DNA of 64,000 nucleotides from Bacillota bacterium (lineage in GTDB: Bacteria; Bacillota; Syntrophomonadia; Syntrophomonadales; DTU052): NCBI GenBank assembly GCA_029781825.1, contig JAKOVY010000110.1:41938-105937 (forward strand), in the 5' to 3' direction. The stretch's first letter is position 1, and every line of letters begins with the position of its first letter. Both the position numbers and the translations under genes were made by a program. Positions 31,243 to 40,570 of the stretch are shown here, in pieces. The notes beneath the pieces were generated by a model. That model worked only from the letters and a program-made list of their open reading frames with translations. It was not told where the DNA came from and searched no databases.

Positions 31243-31260
31243 TGATACACAGATGTATCA
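31243..31260. promoter_or_regulatory. Palindromic site TGATACA-CAGA-TGTATCA
   Basis: Perfect 7-bp arms, 57 nt upstream of the sigma54 activator start; same half-sites recur at 32778..32795. Confidence 0.6.
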
Positions 31261-31522
31261 TTTATCAATTATTGTAACACCTAAACATGTTTTATGTAAT
31301 AGGGAGTCGGATAGGAGGCACATCCTTGTATATTTTGTTACCGAGATTTTGTTATATTGTATATAATGGAAGAAGAAAATAGTTTTATTGGGAAAAATGA
31401 ATATTTGTAAGGGGGACGTGCATCCATCATCAATGCGTCGGTAGCAAGGTGCAATATTGATCGCAGGTTTGAAAACCGGACGGGTTTTGGGATCCTGAAG
31501 TACAGCGTAAGGGGGTAAAAAT

Positions 31523-32662
31523 TTGATTACAACTGAAGTGGTGGAGCATTTCAAAGAAATAGCACCCATGCTGGTTAACCTCATTCCCGGCGGTGCCATT
31601 TTCGGCACTACCGATCTTGAATTCTACACTTGGAAGCTGGCATCGGATGTATTTGATATGCCGGCATTTGAAGTTGGGAAAAGATTCAGTGCGGGAGGGG
31701 CTGCAGCAGAGGCCATTCAGACCAAGCGGCTCACTACCAGGATACTGGATGATGGCCAGGGTGGTAGGGTATTAGTGACGACAGTTCCCGTTTTCGAAGG
31801 TGACAAGGTAGTGGGAACCTTCAGGGTTATACAGCCGAGAGTGAATCCCATATTCCCCGCTTTTCCTGACTTTGCTCCCATAATAGCCGAGATGTTCCCC
31901 GAAGGGGCTTACGTGTGGCTGACAGATACCAAGAAGAATGTGGGCCTGCAGGGATCAGAAAAATTTGACATACCTCAGTATAAGGTCGGCGAACCTCCAG
32001 ACCCATTTGCTCAGAAAATCATTGAGACGAAAAAACCGAATACTATGGAATTGGACGCTAAAATCTATGGAATTCCCATTTTATCGATGGGTCAGCCGCT
32101 TTTTGATCCGGATGATAAGGACAAGGTTGTCGGCGCCTTCGGGATAACCATACCCAAACGGCACGCGCAGCGCCTGCGCAACATGTCCGACAAGATGGAG
32201 AAAAATGTAAACGAGATTGCGGCAGTGATACAGCAACTGGCGGCTTCTGCTTCCCAGATTGCCGCCAATGAGGGCGCACTTAATAACAGCATTGCCGAGA
32301 TCTATCAGATCTCGGAAAAAATCGAAGAGGTCCTGGGCTTTGTTACCCAGATTGCAGCCGAGACCAAGATGCTGGGACTCAATGCCGCGATCGAGGCGGC
32401 TCGGGCCGGCGATGCCGGGCGGGGCTTCGGCGTGGTGGCTGAAGAGATCCGCAAACTCTCCGACCAATCTCGCGACACAGTGGTATCAATACAGCAGCTT
32501 ACGGATCAGATCAAGCAGCAGCTCGAACATGCACGTCGGGTCAGTGAGCAGACTTTGCGTGCCAGCGAGGAACAGGCAGCAGCAACCCAGGAGATTGCCG
32601 CCAGTATTCAGGATCTTACCAAAACCGCTGAAAAACTCGACCGAGTAGCGCAAGAGGTATAA
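31523..32662 (+). CDS. Soluble methyl-accepting-chemotaxis-type receptor with two tandem N-terminal sensor modules
   Basis: MCP hairpin '[40 protein letters not shown]'; no transmembrane segment; two related sensor repeats. Confidence 0.88.
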   Translation: MITTEVVEHFKEIAPMLVNLIPGGAIFGTTDLEFYTWKLASDVFDMPAFEVGKRFSAGGAAAEAIQTKRLTTRILDDGQGGRVLVTTVPVFEGDKVVGTFRVIQPRVNPIFPAFPDFAPIIAEMFPEGAYVWLTDTKKNVGLQGSEKFDIPQYKVGEPPDPFAQKIIETKKPNTMELDAKIYGIPILSMGQPLFDPDDKDKVVGAFGITIPKRHAQRLRNMSDKMEKNVNEIAAVIQQLAASASQIAANEGALNNSIAEIYQISEKIEEVLGFVTQIAAETKMLGLNAAIEAARAGDAGRGFGVVAEEIRKLSDQSRDTVVSIQQLTDQIKQQLEHARRVSEQTLRASEEQAAATQEIAASIQDLTKTAEKLDRVAQEV

Positions 32663-32690
32663 AAAGAGAAAAGGTTCTGTCTTAATAAAA

Positions 32691-32730
32691 CATTCCCAGT
32701 ATGATTCATAGGTGAATCATACTGGGAATG
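32691..32730. repeat. Perfect 18-bp inverted repeat
   Basis: CATTCCCAGTATGATTCA-tagg-TGAATCATACTGGGAATG. Confidence 0.85.
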
Positions 32731-32774
32731 CGTTAATAGCCATTTCTCTTGGAATTTCCACAATCGACCGTTCC

Positions 32775-32798
32775 AAATGATACAAGTGTGTATCATTT
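32775..32798. promoter_or_regulatory. Palindromic site AAATGATACA-AGTG-TGTATCATTT (candidate upstream activator site)
   Basis: Perfect 10-bp arms; same core as 31243..31260; about 160 nt upstream of the -24/-12 element. Confidence 0.65.
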
Positions 32799-32956
32799 AA
32801 ATGACTTCAAATGTATCCTCAACTCGTAACTGAATGTTTCATTATAGTTGCCTCCAGATTAAAAAACCTTTCCCGATCCGCAAATACCCGACGATCTGGC
32901 AATCGAAACCATTGCTATTGTGTCATTTTTGCGATTATTCTTAATAAGAGCCAAGA

Positions 32957-32972
32957 TGGTATGATTATTGCA
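32957..32972 (+). promoter_or_regulatory. Sigma-54 (-24/-12) promoter
   Basis: TGGTATG-ATTA-TTGCA with GG-N10-GC spacing, about 100 nt upstream of the AbfD start. Confidence 0.7.
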
Positions 32973-33074
32973 TTAATATGTCGCAGGGACAAAAACCATT
33001 ATGATGCCATTACGCTGTTATAATGGTTTTAGTTGTTGATTCTGAAACTTGTTTTTATTGAGAGGTGGCTTAAT

Positions 33075-34544
33075 ATGACTCTGAAAACACCCCAGGAATA
33101 CATTGAAGACCTTCGAAAAATGGATATCAAGCTGTACCTTTTTGGCGAACTGGTTAAGGATTATGTGGATCACCCGATGATAAGACCTTCAATAAATGCT
33201 ATGGCCATGACTTACCAGCTGGCGCAGGATCCGGAGTACGAGGATTTGATGACTGCGACCTCCAGCCTTACAGGAAGGAAGATAAATCGTTTTACCCACC
33301 TTCACCAGAGCACTGACGACCTGATAAAAAAGGTCAAGATGCTGAGATTGTTAGGGCAGAAAACCGGGTGCTGTTTTCAGAGGTGTGTGGGCATGGATGC
33401 CTTTAACGCGGTTTTCAGCACCACTTATGAGATAGATGCCAAATACGGAACGAGATATCATGAGCGTTTCCGGGAGTATATGAAGTATGTTCAGGATAAT
33501 GATTTGACGGTTGACGGGTGCATGACTGATGCTCGAGGAGACCGCAGCAAATCACCCGGGGCTCAGGATGATCCCGATGCTTACCTGCGGGTGGTGGAAA
33601 GACGCCACAATGGAATAGTGGTGCGGGGATGCAAGCTTCACCAGACCGGAATGATCAACTCGCATGAGATTCTGGTGATGCCCAATAACACCTTGAAGGA
33701 AAGCGAAAAAGACTGGGCGGTAAGTTTTGCGATTCCCGTTGACACACCAGGAATGATTTATGTGTATGGCCGCCAGTCCTGCGATACCAGGAAGATGGAA
33801 CCCGGGACCATTGATCGAGGGAATATCTACTTTGGCGGTCAGGAAGTCATGACCATATTCAACGATGTCTTTGTACCCTGGGAGCGCGTATTTATGGATG
33901 GTGAAACCGATTTCACCACCATGCTGGTGGAGCGTTTCGCCGGGTACCACCGCCAGAGCTACGGAGGATGCAAAGTGGGTGTTGGAGACACCCTCATCGG
34001 AGCCGCCCAAGCCATTGCGGAGTATAACGGCGCCGCCAAAGCCTCCCACATCAAGGACAAGATTATTGAAATGTGCCATCTAAATGAGACCCTGTATGCC
34101 TGCGGCATCGCCTGCTCAGCTGAAGGCCGCAAGACACCGGCGGGCAACTATCTGATAGACCTGTTGCTGGCCAACATCTGCAAACAGAATGTTACCCGTT
34201 TTCCTTATGAGATCGCACGACTGGTTCAGGATATTGCCGGCGGCTACATGGTAACCATGCCTTCGGAACAGGACTTTAACCACCCGGAAATCGGTCCGCT
34301 GGTAGCCAAGTATACCACCGCCAGGAGTGACGTGCCCGCGGAGCATCGCCAGCGGATGCTGCGGTATATAGAAAACCTTACCCTGGGAGCGGGTGCAGTC
34401 GCTTACCTGACAGAATCCATGCATGGTGCTGGTTCGCCACAGGCTCAGAGGATTATGATCTCACGCCTGATCAACTTACAGCACCGCAAGGAACTGGCGG
34501 AAATACTCTGCGGGATCCGCGAAAACTGTGATGTGACGTGGTAG
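33075..34544 (+). CDS. 4-hydroxybutyryl-CoA dehydratase / vinylacetyl-CoA delta-isomerase (AbfD) family
   Basis: 'KTGCCFQRCVGMDA' (C-x3-C) and 'HRQSYGGCKVG' (H-x6-C) match the AbfD [4Fe-4S] ligand pattern. Confidence 0.87.
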   Translation: MTLKTPQEYIEDLRKMDIKLYLFGELVKDYVDHPMIRPSINAMAMTYQLAQDPEYEDLMTATSSLTGRKINRFTHLHQSTDDLIKKVKMLRLLGQKTGCCFQRCVGMDAFNAVFSTTYEIDAKYGTRYHERFREYMKYVQDNDLTVDGCMTDARGDRSKSPGAQDDPDAYLRVVERRHNGIVVRGCKLHQTGMINSHEILVMPNNTLKESEKDWAVSFAIPVDTPGMIYVYGRQSCDTRKMEPGTIDRGNIYFGGQEVMTIFNDVFVPWERVFMDGETDFTTMLVERFAGYHRQSYGGCKVGVGDTLIGAAQAIAEYNGAAKASHIKDKIIEMCHLNETLYACGIACSAEGRKTPAGNYLIDLLLANICKQNVTRFPYEIARLVQDIAGGYMVTMPSEQDFNHPEIGPLVAKYTTARSDVPAEHRQRMLRYIENLTLGAGAVAYLTESMHGAGSPQAQRIMISRLINLQHRKELAEILCGIRENCDVTW

Positions 34545-34855
34545 GACCGAAAATAGGGGTCAGGTTCTGCGGCGGCTGCAACCCCCTGATAAACCGCGGT
34601 CGAATATACAGGGAGCTTCAGCGGCAGTGTCCTGGAAGGTGCGGGCTGATCAGGGACGAGCAGGATGAAGTGTGGGATGTGGGTGTTATTCTCGGCGGCT
34701 GCCCGGTGGCATGTGCCGATTCCGAGGAGTTGCGGCAAAAGGCCCGTAAGTGGATAGTTGTCGGGGGAAACATGGTGGATTACTATCCGGTGGATGAATC
34801 AAAGATTGTTGAGACCATCATTGAGAAAAGCAAATTGCTGAGTCAAAACGATTGA
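34538..34855 (+). CDS. Small Cys-rich CGGCNP-motif protein, translationally coupled to AbfD
   Basis: Overlaps the AbfD stop; 'IGVRFCGGCNPLINRGRIYREL'; 'ILGGCPVACA'. Confidence 0.75.
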   Translation: MVGPKIGVRFCGGCNPLINRGRIYRELQRQCPGRCGLIRDEQDEVWDVGVILGGCPVACADSEELRQKARKWIVVGGNMVDYYPVDESKIVETIIEKSKLLSQND

Positions 34856-34951
34856 CAATGACAGTTGCGGTATCGTTTTAAAACATCTGCAATCCAATCA
34901 CAACAAAGGACATAGTACTCACCAAATTAAAAAAAGGAGAGGAGTATTAAG

Positions 34952-36133
34952 ATGAGAGAAGTTGTTATCGTTAGTGGTGCGAGAACACCGGTCGGGGACT
35001 TTATGGGGTCACTCGCGGAGTACGACCCGATTGATCTGGGAGTGTTTGCTCTCAAAGGCGCTTTGGAAAAGGCGGGTATATCCGCGGAGTTGATCGATGA
35101 GGTGGTGGCAGGTCACTGTAACCAGTCATCATCACCGGGCAACAGTGCCCGCCATGTGGCACTGAGATCAGGGTGCCGGGTTGACTCATACGCCTGCACC
35201 GTTCACCAGCAGTGCCCATCCTCCATGCGGGCGGCTGAGATCGTGTCACAGGAAATCATGTTAGGGAAAATTGACGTCGGTGCCGCTGTGGGAATTGAAA
35301 GCATGACCAATACCCCCTATTATCTCTATGGCGCAAGGAAGGGTTACCGCTTGGGTCATGGCGAGCAGATCGTTGACGGTCTTATGAAGGGCGGTCTGAT
35401 TTGCGAATTCGTGGGTTATCACATGGGCGTTACCGCCGAGAACATTGCTGAGATGTATAACATCAGCCGGGAGGAGCAGGATGAATACGCACTGCTCAGC
35501 CATCAGAGGGCCTGCCGCGCCATTAAAGAGGGCTGGTTCAAAGATGAGATAGTACCGGTTGAGGTCCACGAGAAAAAAGGAACCCGAATTTTTGATACCG
35601 ATGAACATCCCAGGCCTGATACCACTCTGGAGAGCCTGGCCAAGTTGAAACCGGCTTTCAAAAAAGGCGGTACTGTGACCGCAGGCAATGCTTCCGGTCT
35701 GAATGACGGCGGCTCTGCAATCATTATGATGTCTGCAGACAAGGCCAAGGACTTGGGTATAAAACCTATCGCTCGCGTCGTGTCTTCAGCCTCAGGGTCG
35801 GTTGAACCGCGTATCATGGGCATGGGAGTAGTACCGGCCGTACAACGCGCTCTGAAATTCGCAGGTATGGAACAGAATCAGATCGATTACTGGGAAATCA
35901 ACGAGGCTTTCGCCGCCCAGTTCCTGGGTGTCAATCGCGAATTGAAGATTGACCTGGACCGGGTTAATGCAGTTGGTTCCGGTATAGCGATTGGACATCC
36001 CGTAGGAGCAACCGGGGCTCGGTTGATTATAACCATGATCAATGAGATGAAGCGCCGTGGGGTCCGGTATGGCTGTGCCTCCCTGTGTGCCAGCGGCGGT
36101 CCGGGAGTGGCGTTTATTGTAGAATCCATCTAA
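34952..36133 (+). CDS. Acetyl-CoA acetyltransferase (thiolase)
   Basis: 'VHQQCPSSMRAAEIVSQEI', 'NASGLNDGGSA', 'NEAFAAQFLGV', 'GHPVGATGARL', 'CASGGPGVAF'. Confidence 0.93.
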   Translation: MREVVIVSGARTPVGDFMGSLAEYDPIDLGVFALKGALEKAGISAELIDEVVAGHCNQSSSPGNSARHVALRSGCRVDSYACTVHQQCPSSMRAAEIVSQEIMLGKIDVGAAVGIESMTNTPYYLYGARKGYRLGHGEQIVDGLMKGGLICEFVGYHMGVTAENIAEMYNISREEQDEYALLSHQRACRAIKEGWFKDEIVPVEVHEKKGTRIFDTDEHPRPDTTLESLAKLKPAFKKGGTVTAGNASGLNDGGSAIIMMSADKAKDLGIKPIARVVSSASGSVEPRIMGMGVVPAVQRALKFAGMEQNQIDYWEINEAFAAQFLGVNRELKIDLDRVNAVGSGIAIGHPVGATGARLIITMINEMKRRGVRYGCASLCASGGPGVAFIVESI

Positions 36134-36144
36134 ATTACGGGATA

Positions 36145-36214
36145 GGCTGGCAGGAGCAAGCAGGAAAACCCTGGCACAAGAAAAACAGGGATGCCTCTTG
36201 CTCTGCCCCTGCCA
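36145..36214 (+). repeat. Intergenic structured repeat, copy 1
   Basis: CAGGAGCAAGCAGGAAAACCCTGGCACAAGAAAAACAGGGATGCC; GAGCAAG/CTTGCTC and CCCTG/CAGGG nested stems; near-identical to copy at 40401. Confidence 0.7.
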
Positions 36215-36639
36215 TTAATTTTATTGCTGCTATTGATTTGGTCGAGAGAGGGGGGATTAACCGATCACGTTTTTGGGTGCACATCGTTCTCTATATGCAG
36301 CAGCATTTACCACATATAACGCAATTCTATTGGCAGCACATTTCTCCAATGCTCCCATAAAAGCATCTCAAGTCTGGAATCAGTTACACTGATTCCTACT
36401 GTCGGCGCTGAGTCTGCTATCTGCATGACGACAAAGCCGATCATTACAACCGCGTCTTTCCAATGCGCTCGCAAAAAGCTTATTCGTGCCAGTAATTATT
36501 CTGTCATTCCACCGGAAAGATTCATTTGCACGGCAGGATTAAAACCCTATCCGTTACTCAGAAGACCAGAAATGGTCGAAATAATCCGGAAAAAACAAAA
36601 AGAAGAGCAATGGAAAACAATTCAAAGGAGGTTCCCGTA

Positions 36640-38313
36640 ATGGCATCACCGTATGAGAGCCGATTTTGGACGCAGGTCTACAACTGGAAGACTCCAACCA
36701 CCATGAGGTATCCGAAGATTCCGGCCTATTATGTTCTTCGCGATGCCACAGTTTTCCAACCCGACAAGGCTGCTACCGATTTCTATGGAGCGAAGATTAC
36801 CTGGGATCAGCTCTACCACAAGGTTACCCGCATGGCCAATGTACTGGTCGAAAAGGGTGTCAAGAAAGGTGACAGAGTAGGTATCTGTCTCCCCAACTGC
36901 CCGCAGTTTGTTATTGCTTTCTGGGCGGTTCTGATGGCCGGCGGCGTAGTCGTGAACCTCAACCCCATTTACACTGCGGACGAACTTGAATTTGCTTTCA
37001 AGGATTCCGGGCTCACCGGACTTGTAACCTTTGATGCTTTGTTACCGGTTGTCAAGCCCCTGGTCAAAAAGCTCGATATCCCGATGGTTATCGTTACCCG
37101 ACTGTCGGACTTCATGCCGGGCGGGAAAGTCAGCACCGAAGAAGAACTGGGACTTGAGCCGGGATGGCTTCATTTCTCAAAGATTCTTGAAACCGACAGA
37201 CGCTGGGCACCTCCCCTGGTCGATATCAAGCATGACGACCCCGCGGTCATCCAATACACCGGTGGAACCACTGGCGTTCCCAAGGGAGCGGTATTAACTC
37301 AATTCAATATAGTCGCGGCTGCCTATCAGGTAGTTATGTGGTGTATTGAAATGGTTGACAACGAGCCGACCGAGATTCAAAACCTCCTGTGCGTAATACC
37401 CTTCTTCCACATCTACGGAGAAGTATGCTGCATTCTGTACGCTGCACGCTCCCTGATGACCATGGTTATTCTGCCTCGCTTCGAACCCAATGAAGTGTTG
37501 GATGCTATCGAGCGTTATGACCAATATGCGTATTTCCCGGCAGTGCCCACCATGTTAGAAGCGCTGTTTGCCAACCCGCGCGTTAACGACATTGACTGGC
37601 ACCGCAAATTCGTCTACTGCGGTACCGGTGCGGCTCCCGCCTCCCTCGCTCTGTACCAGAAATGCCGCAGCTACGATTTCAACTTCTATGAGGGATATGG
37701 CTTGAGTGAGACCTGTGCCATGGCAGTAAGTACTCCCGGCGGGCGGCCGAAAGTTGGCAGTGTCGGTGTTCCCTATATTGACATGGAGTGCCGCGTAGTT
37801 GACGAAGATGGCAACGATGTACCTCTGGGTGAGCGCGGTGAGCTGTGGCTGAGAGGCGCCACTGTTATGAAGGAATACTGGAATAATCCTGAAGAAACTG
37901 CCAAAGCGTTAACGGAAGACGGCTGGCTGAAGACCGGCGACGTGGTTTATATGGATGAAGAGGGTTATATATTCATTGTTGACCGCACCAAGGATATGAT
38001 TATTGCCGGCGGTTACAACATCTATCCGCGCGATATCGACGAGGTTCTCATGCAGCATCCTGCTGTTGCAGACGCTATGGCGATCGGCGTTCCCGATGAG
38101 TATCGCGGTGAGACAGTTAAGGCCTTTGTACAGCTGAAACCCGGTCAAACGGTAACCTTTGAAGAACTGGATGCCTTCTGTCGTCAAAAACTGGCACCTT
38201 ACAAGGTTCCCAAGCTGTGGGAGTTCCGTTCCGAACTGCCGCGTACCCAAACCGGTAAGGCTCTGCGCCGGATCCTGCGCGATGAAGAGATTGCAAAAAT
38301 GAAGAAAGAATAA
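36640..38313 (+). CDS. Long/medium-chain fatty-acid--CoA ligase (AMP-binding)
   Basis: 'YTGGTTGVPKGAVLTQFN', 'FYEGYGLSETCA', 'GWLKTGDVVYMDEEGYIFIVDRTKDMI'; start chosen at ATG with AAAGGAGG. Confidence 0.92.
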   Translation: MASPYESRFWTQVYNWKTPTTMRYPKIPAYYVLRDATVFQPDKAATDFYGAKITWDQLYHKVTRMANVLVEKGVKKGDRVGICLPNCPQFVIAFWAVLMAGGVVVNLNPIYTADELEFAFKDSGLTGLVTFDALLPVVKPLVKKLDIPMVIVTRLSDFMPGGKVSTEEELGLEPGWLHFSKILETDRRWAPPLVDIKHDDPAVIQYTGGTTGVPKGAVLTQFNIVAAAYQVVMWCIEMVDNEPTEIQNLLCVIPFFHIYGEVCCILYAARSLMTMVILPRFEPNEVLDAIERYDQYAYFPAVPTMLEALFANPRVNDIDWHRKFVYCGTGAAPASLALYQKCRSYDFNFYEGYGLSETCAMAVSTPGGRPKVGSVGVPYIDMECRVVDEDGNDVPLGERGELWLRGATVMKEYWNNPEETAKALTEDGWLKTGDVVYMDEEGYIFIVDRTKDMIIAGGYNIYPRDIDEVLMQHPAVADAMAIGVPDEYRGETVKAFVQLKPGQTVTFEELDAFCRQKLAPYKVPKLWEFRSELPRTQTGKALRRILRDEEIAKMKKE

Positions 38314-38400
38314 AATAATATATTACGTAGGAGCTGACCACTGCTCAACAGCGCCGGTCCGACAAAATTGTCGATGGTGTAGTTGGATGAGCAAGTTCCT

Positions 38401-38449
38401 GTGTAAGGTGAAGCCCCGGAGCCGTGTTTGCGGCCCGGGCTTGCCTTAC
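38401..38449. repeat. Long imperfect inverted repeat upstream of acyl-CoA dehydrogenase
   Basis: TGTAAGGtgAAGCCC...GGGCTTgCCTTACA. Confidence 0.65.
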
Positions 38450-38475
38450 ATACGTGGTAAATAGATTAAAAGGAG

Positions 38476-40311
38476 TTGAACTGCTTGAGTACTTCTTATT
38501 CTTACAACACCCGTGACCTGAAGTTCATTCTGAAGGAATGGCTTCCAATCGAAGAAATATTCCAATACGAGAAGTATAATGGCTACTACACCATTGAGGA
38601 CCTGGACATGATGATTGACCAGTGTCACAACATCGCCGCCGAGGTTATTGCCGCCGAAGGGGACGAGATGGAGGAGTTCGGGGTTAAATTCGAAAACGGA
38701 AAGACCACCGTTCACCCCGGTTTTACCCGGATATTTAAGTACATCCAGGAGAACGGCTGGGGAACTTCCAATATTGAAGAGGTTGAAGGCACCCTGCCTG
38801 AAGTCCTCCAATGTGCCATATATGAGATGTTTCAGGCGGCCTGCCCGCCAATGCGCGCTCACGCCTTGACCACCGGTGCAGCCCGGTTGATTCAGGAGTT
38901 TGGGTCGGAAGAACTGAAGAAGATGTTTCTGCCCAAAATGTATGACGGTACATGGTCCGGAACCATGTGCCTGACTGAAGCGACTGCCGGTACTGACGTA
39001 GGAGATATCCTCTCCAAAGCTTACCCTACATCCGATCCCCGGATATACAAGATCAAGGGTTCAAAACAATTCATCACCTGCGGTGATGGCGATTTTGCAG
39101 AAAACATTATTCACCTGTTCCTGGCAAGGATTGAAGGAGCAGCACCGGGAACCAAAGGGATTTCGCTCTTTGTGGTACCCAAGTATTGGGTAAATGAGGA
39201 CGGAAGCCTGGAGGATAATGATGTCGTAACCACGGCCATAGAGCATAAGATGGGGTTGCATGCTCAGCCTACGGCCGCCCTCGCTTTTGGCGATAACGAC
39301 AGATGCCGGGGTTGGCTGGTGGGAGACCCTCCGGGACCTGATGGAGTCAGCAAAGGAATGGCTCAGATGTTCCAAATGATGAACGAGGAGCGCAAAGGAA
39401 CCGGTATGCAGGCTCTTTCCGTAGCCGCCAACGCCTACTGGAACGCAAAGAACTATGCCAAGGAGAGGATACAGGGACGCTTGGCCTCCGACCCCAAGGG
39501 ACCCAGGGTGCCAATCATCAACCATGGTGATGTGAAGCGCATGCTGATGGTCAACAAGGCTACGCTGGAAGCGTGTCGCGCCATGATCATGAAGGCCTAT
39601 TTTTATCAGGATATGTTCCGGCACGACCCCGATCCTCAGAAAAGAAAATGGGCCGGCGGAAGGTTGGATGTGCTGACTCCTATATGCAAAGCTTATCCCA
39701 GTGACGAAGCCTGGAATCTGGTGGCGGAATCCATTCAGACTTACGGCGGCTATGGGTACTGTGAGGATTATCCCGTAGCTCAAGCGGCCCGGGATCTCAA
39801 GATCTACTCCATCTGGGAAGGAACGAATTTTGTACAAGCCCAGGACCTGATAAACCGGAAGTGGTCCCTGGATAATGGTGCGGTTTTTGCCGATTTCCTG
39901 CAGGAGATCGAGGATTTCATTGCTGCGCACGAGGGGAACGATAAAGGCTTCAGACTTGAGTTTGCCAATCTGAAAGAGGCCTTGTCGGCTTACCGGGAAA
40001 TCATGGCCGCGATGGCAGAGTATAAGGCTGCCAAGAAGATGGGCTACTATCAAGTGTTGGCCCGCCGCATTCTTACCGCTACCGGTCAGCTGTACGGCGG
40101 TTATTGCCTGTTGGATCAAGCCCTTATCGCTCAGAAGAGGGTGGATGAGCTGGGTCCGGAGCACTGGGATTATCATTTCTACTATGGAAAGGTTCTTTCA
40201 GCCAGGTATTACCTGAGAAATGTGGTTCCCAATGTCAGCCTGGTGGCCAGACTGGTCAAGGAAGGGGACGACACGGTTATAGAAGCGCCGATTGAGATTT
40301 TCGAGTATTAA
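38476..40311 (+). CDS. Acyl-CoA dehydrogenase (large, ~600-aa C-terminally extended type)
   Basis: 'MCLTEATAGTDVGDI', 'YKIKGSKQFIT', 'IQTYGGYGYCEDYPVAQAARDLKIYSIWEGTNFVQAQDL'. Confidence 0.92.
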   Translation: MNCLSTSYSYNTRDLKFILKEWLPIEEIFQYEKYNGYYTIEDLDMMIDQCHNIAAEVIAAEGDEMEEFGVKFENGKTTVHPGFTRIFKYIQENGWGTSNIEEVEGTLPEVLQCAIYEMFQAACPPMRAHALTTGAARLIQEFGSEELKKMFLPKMYDGTWSGTMCLTEATAGTDVGDILSKAYPTSDPRIYKIKGSKQFITCGDGDFAENIIHLFLARIEGAAPGTKGISLFVVPKYWVNEDGSLEDNDVVTTAIEHKMGLHAQPTAALAFGDNDRCRGWLVGDPPGPDGVSKGMAQMFQMMNEERKGTGMQALSVAANAYWNAKNYAKERIQGRLASDPKGPRVPIINHGDVKRMLMVNKATLEACRAMIMKAYFYQDMFRHDPDPQKRKWAGGRLDVLTPICKAYPSDEAWNLVAESIQTYGGYGYCEDYPVAQAARDLKIYSIWEGTNFVQAQDLINRKWSLDNGAVFADFLQEIEDFIAAHEGNDKGFRLEFANLKEALSAYREIMAAMAEYKAAKKMGYYQVLARRILTATGQLYGGYCLLDQALIAQKRVDELGPEHWDYHFYYGKVLSARYYLRNVVPNVSLVARLVKEGDDTVIEAPIEIFEY

Positions 40312-40400
40312 ATAAACCTCCTCTCTTTGCTGTATGGGGATGGACGTTCCCCGGATCGACGCAGATCCCGGGGAATGCTCCATCCTTAATTATGTCTTGC

Positions 40401-40460
40401 GGCAACAGGAGCAAGCAGAAAACCCTGGTACAAGAAAAGCAGGGTTGCCCCTTTTGCTAT
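40401..40460 (+). repeat. Intergenic structured repeat, copy 2
   Basis: CAGGAGCAAGCAGAAAACCCTGGTACAAGAAAAGCAGGGTTGCC; near-identical to copy at 36145. Confidence 0.7.
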
Positions 40461-40472
40461 CCGAATAAAAGC

Positions 40473-40513
40473 AACCGCCCCGGGGCCAAGTGCTTATTTT
40501 CCACGGGGCGGTT
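40473..40513. terminator. Bidirectional terminator-like hairpin between convergent genes
   Basis: AACCGCCCCG...CGGGGCGGTT. Confidence 0.75.
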
Positions 40514-40570
40514 ATTTCGACTAGCAAGCAATCTTTCCAGTGATGGATGAGTACTTTGTTTGATTGCGGC

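Noticed and set aside
39061-40176. 371-aa minus-strand ORF
   Set aside because: Antisense to the acyl-CoA dehydrogenase; no domain signature.
40426-40445. TGGTACA-AGAA-AAGCA inside the second structured repeat resembling a -24/-12 element
   Set aside because: The -12 is AAGC not TTGC, and the sister copy loses the GC; the stem-loop explains the sequence better.
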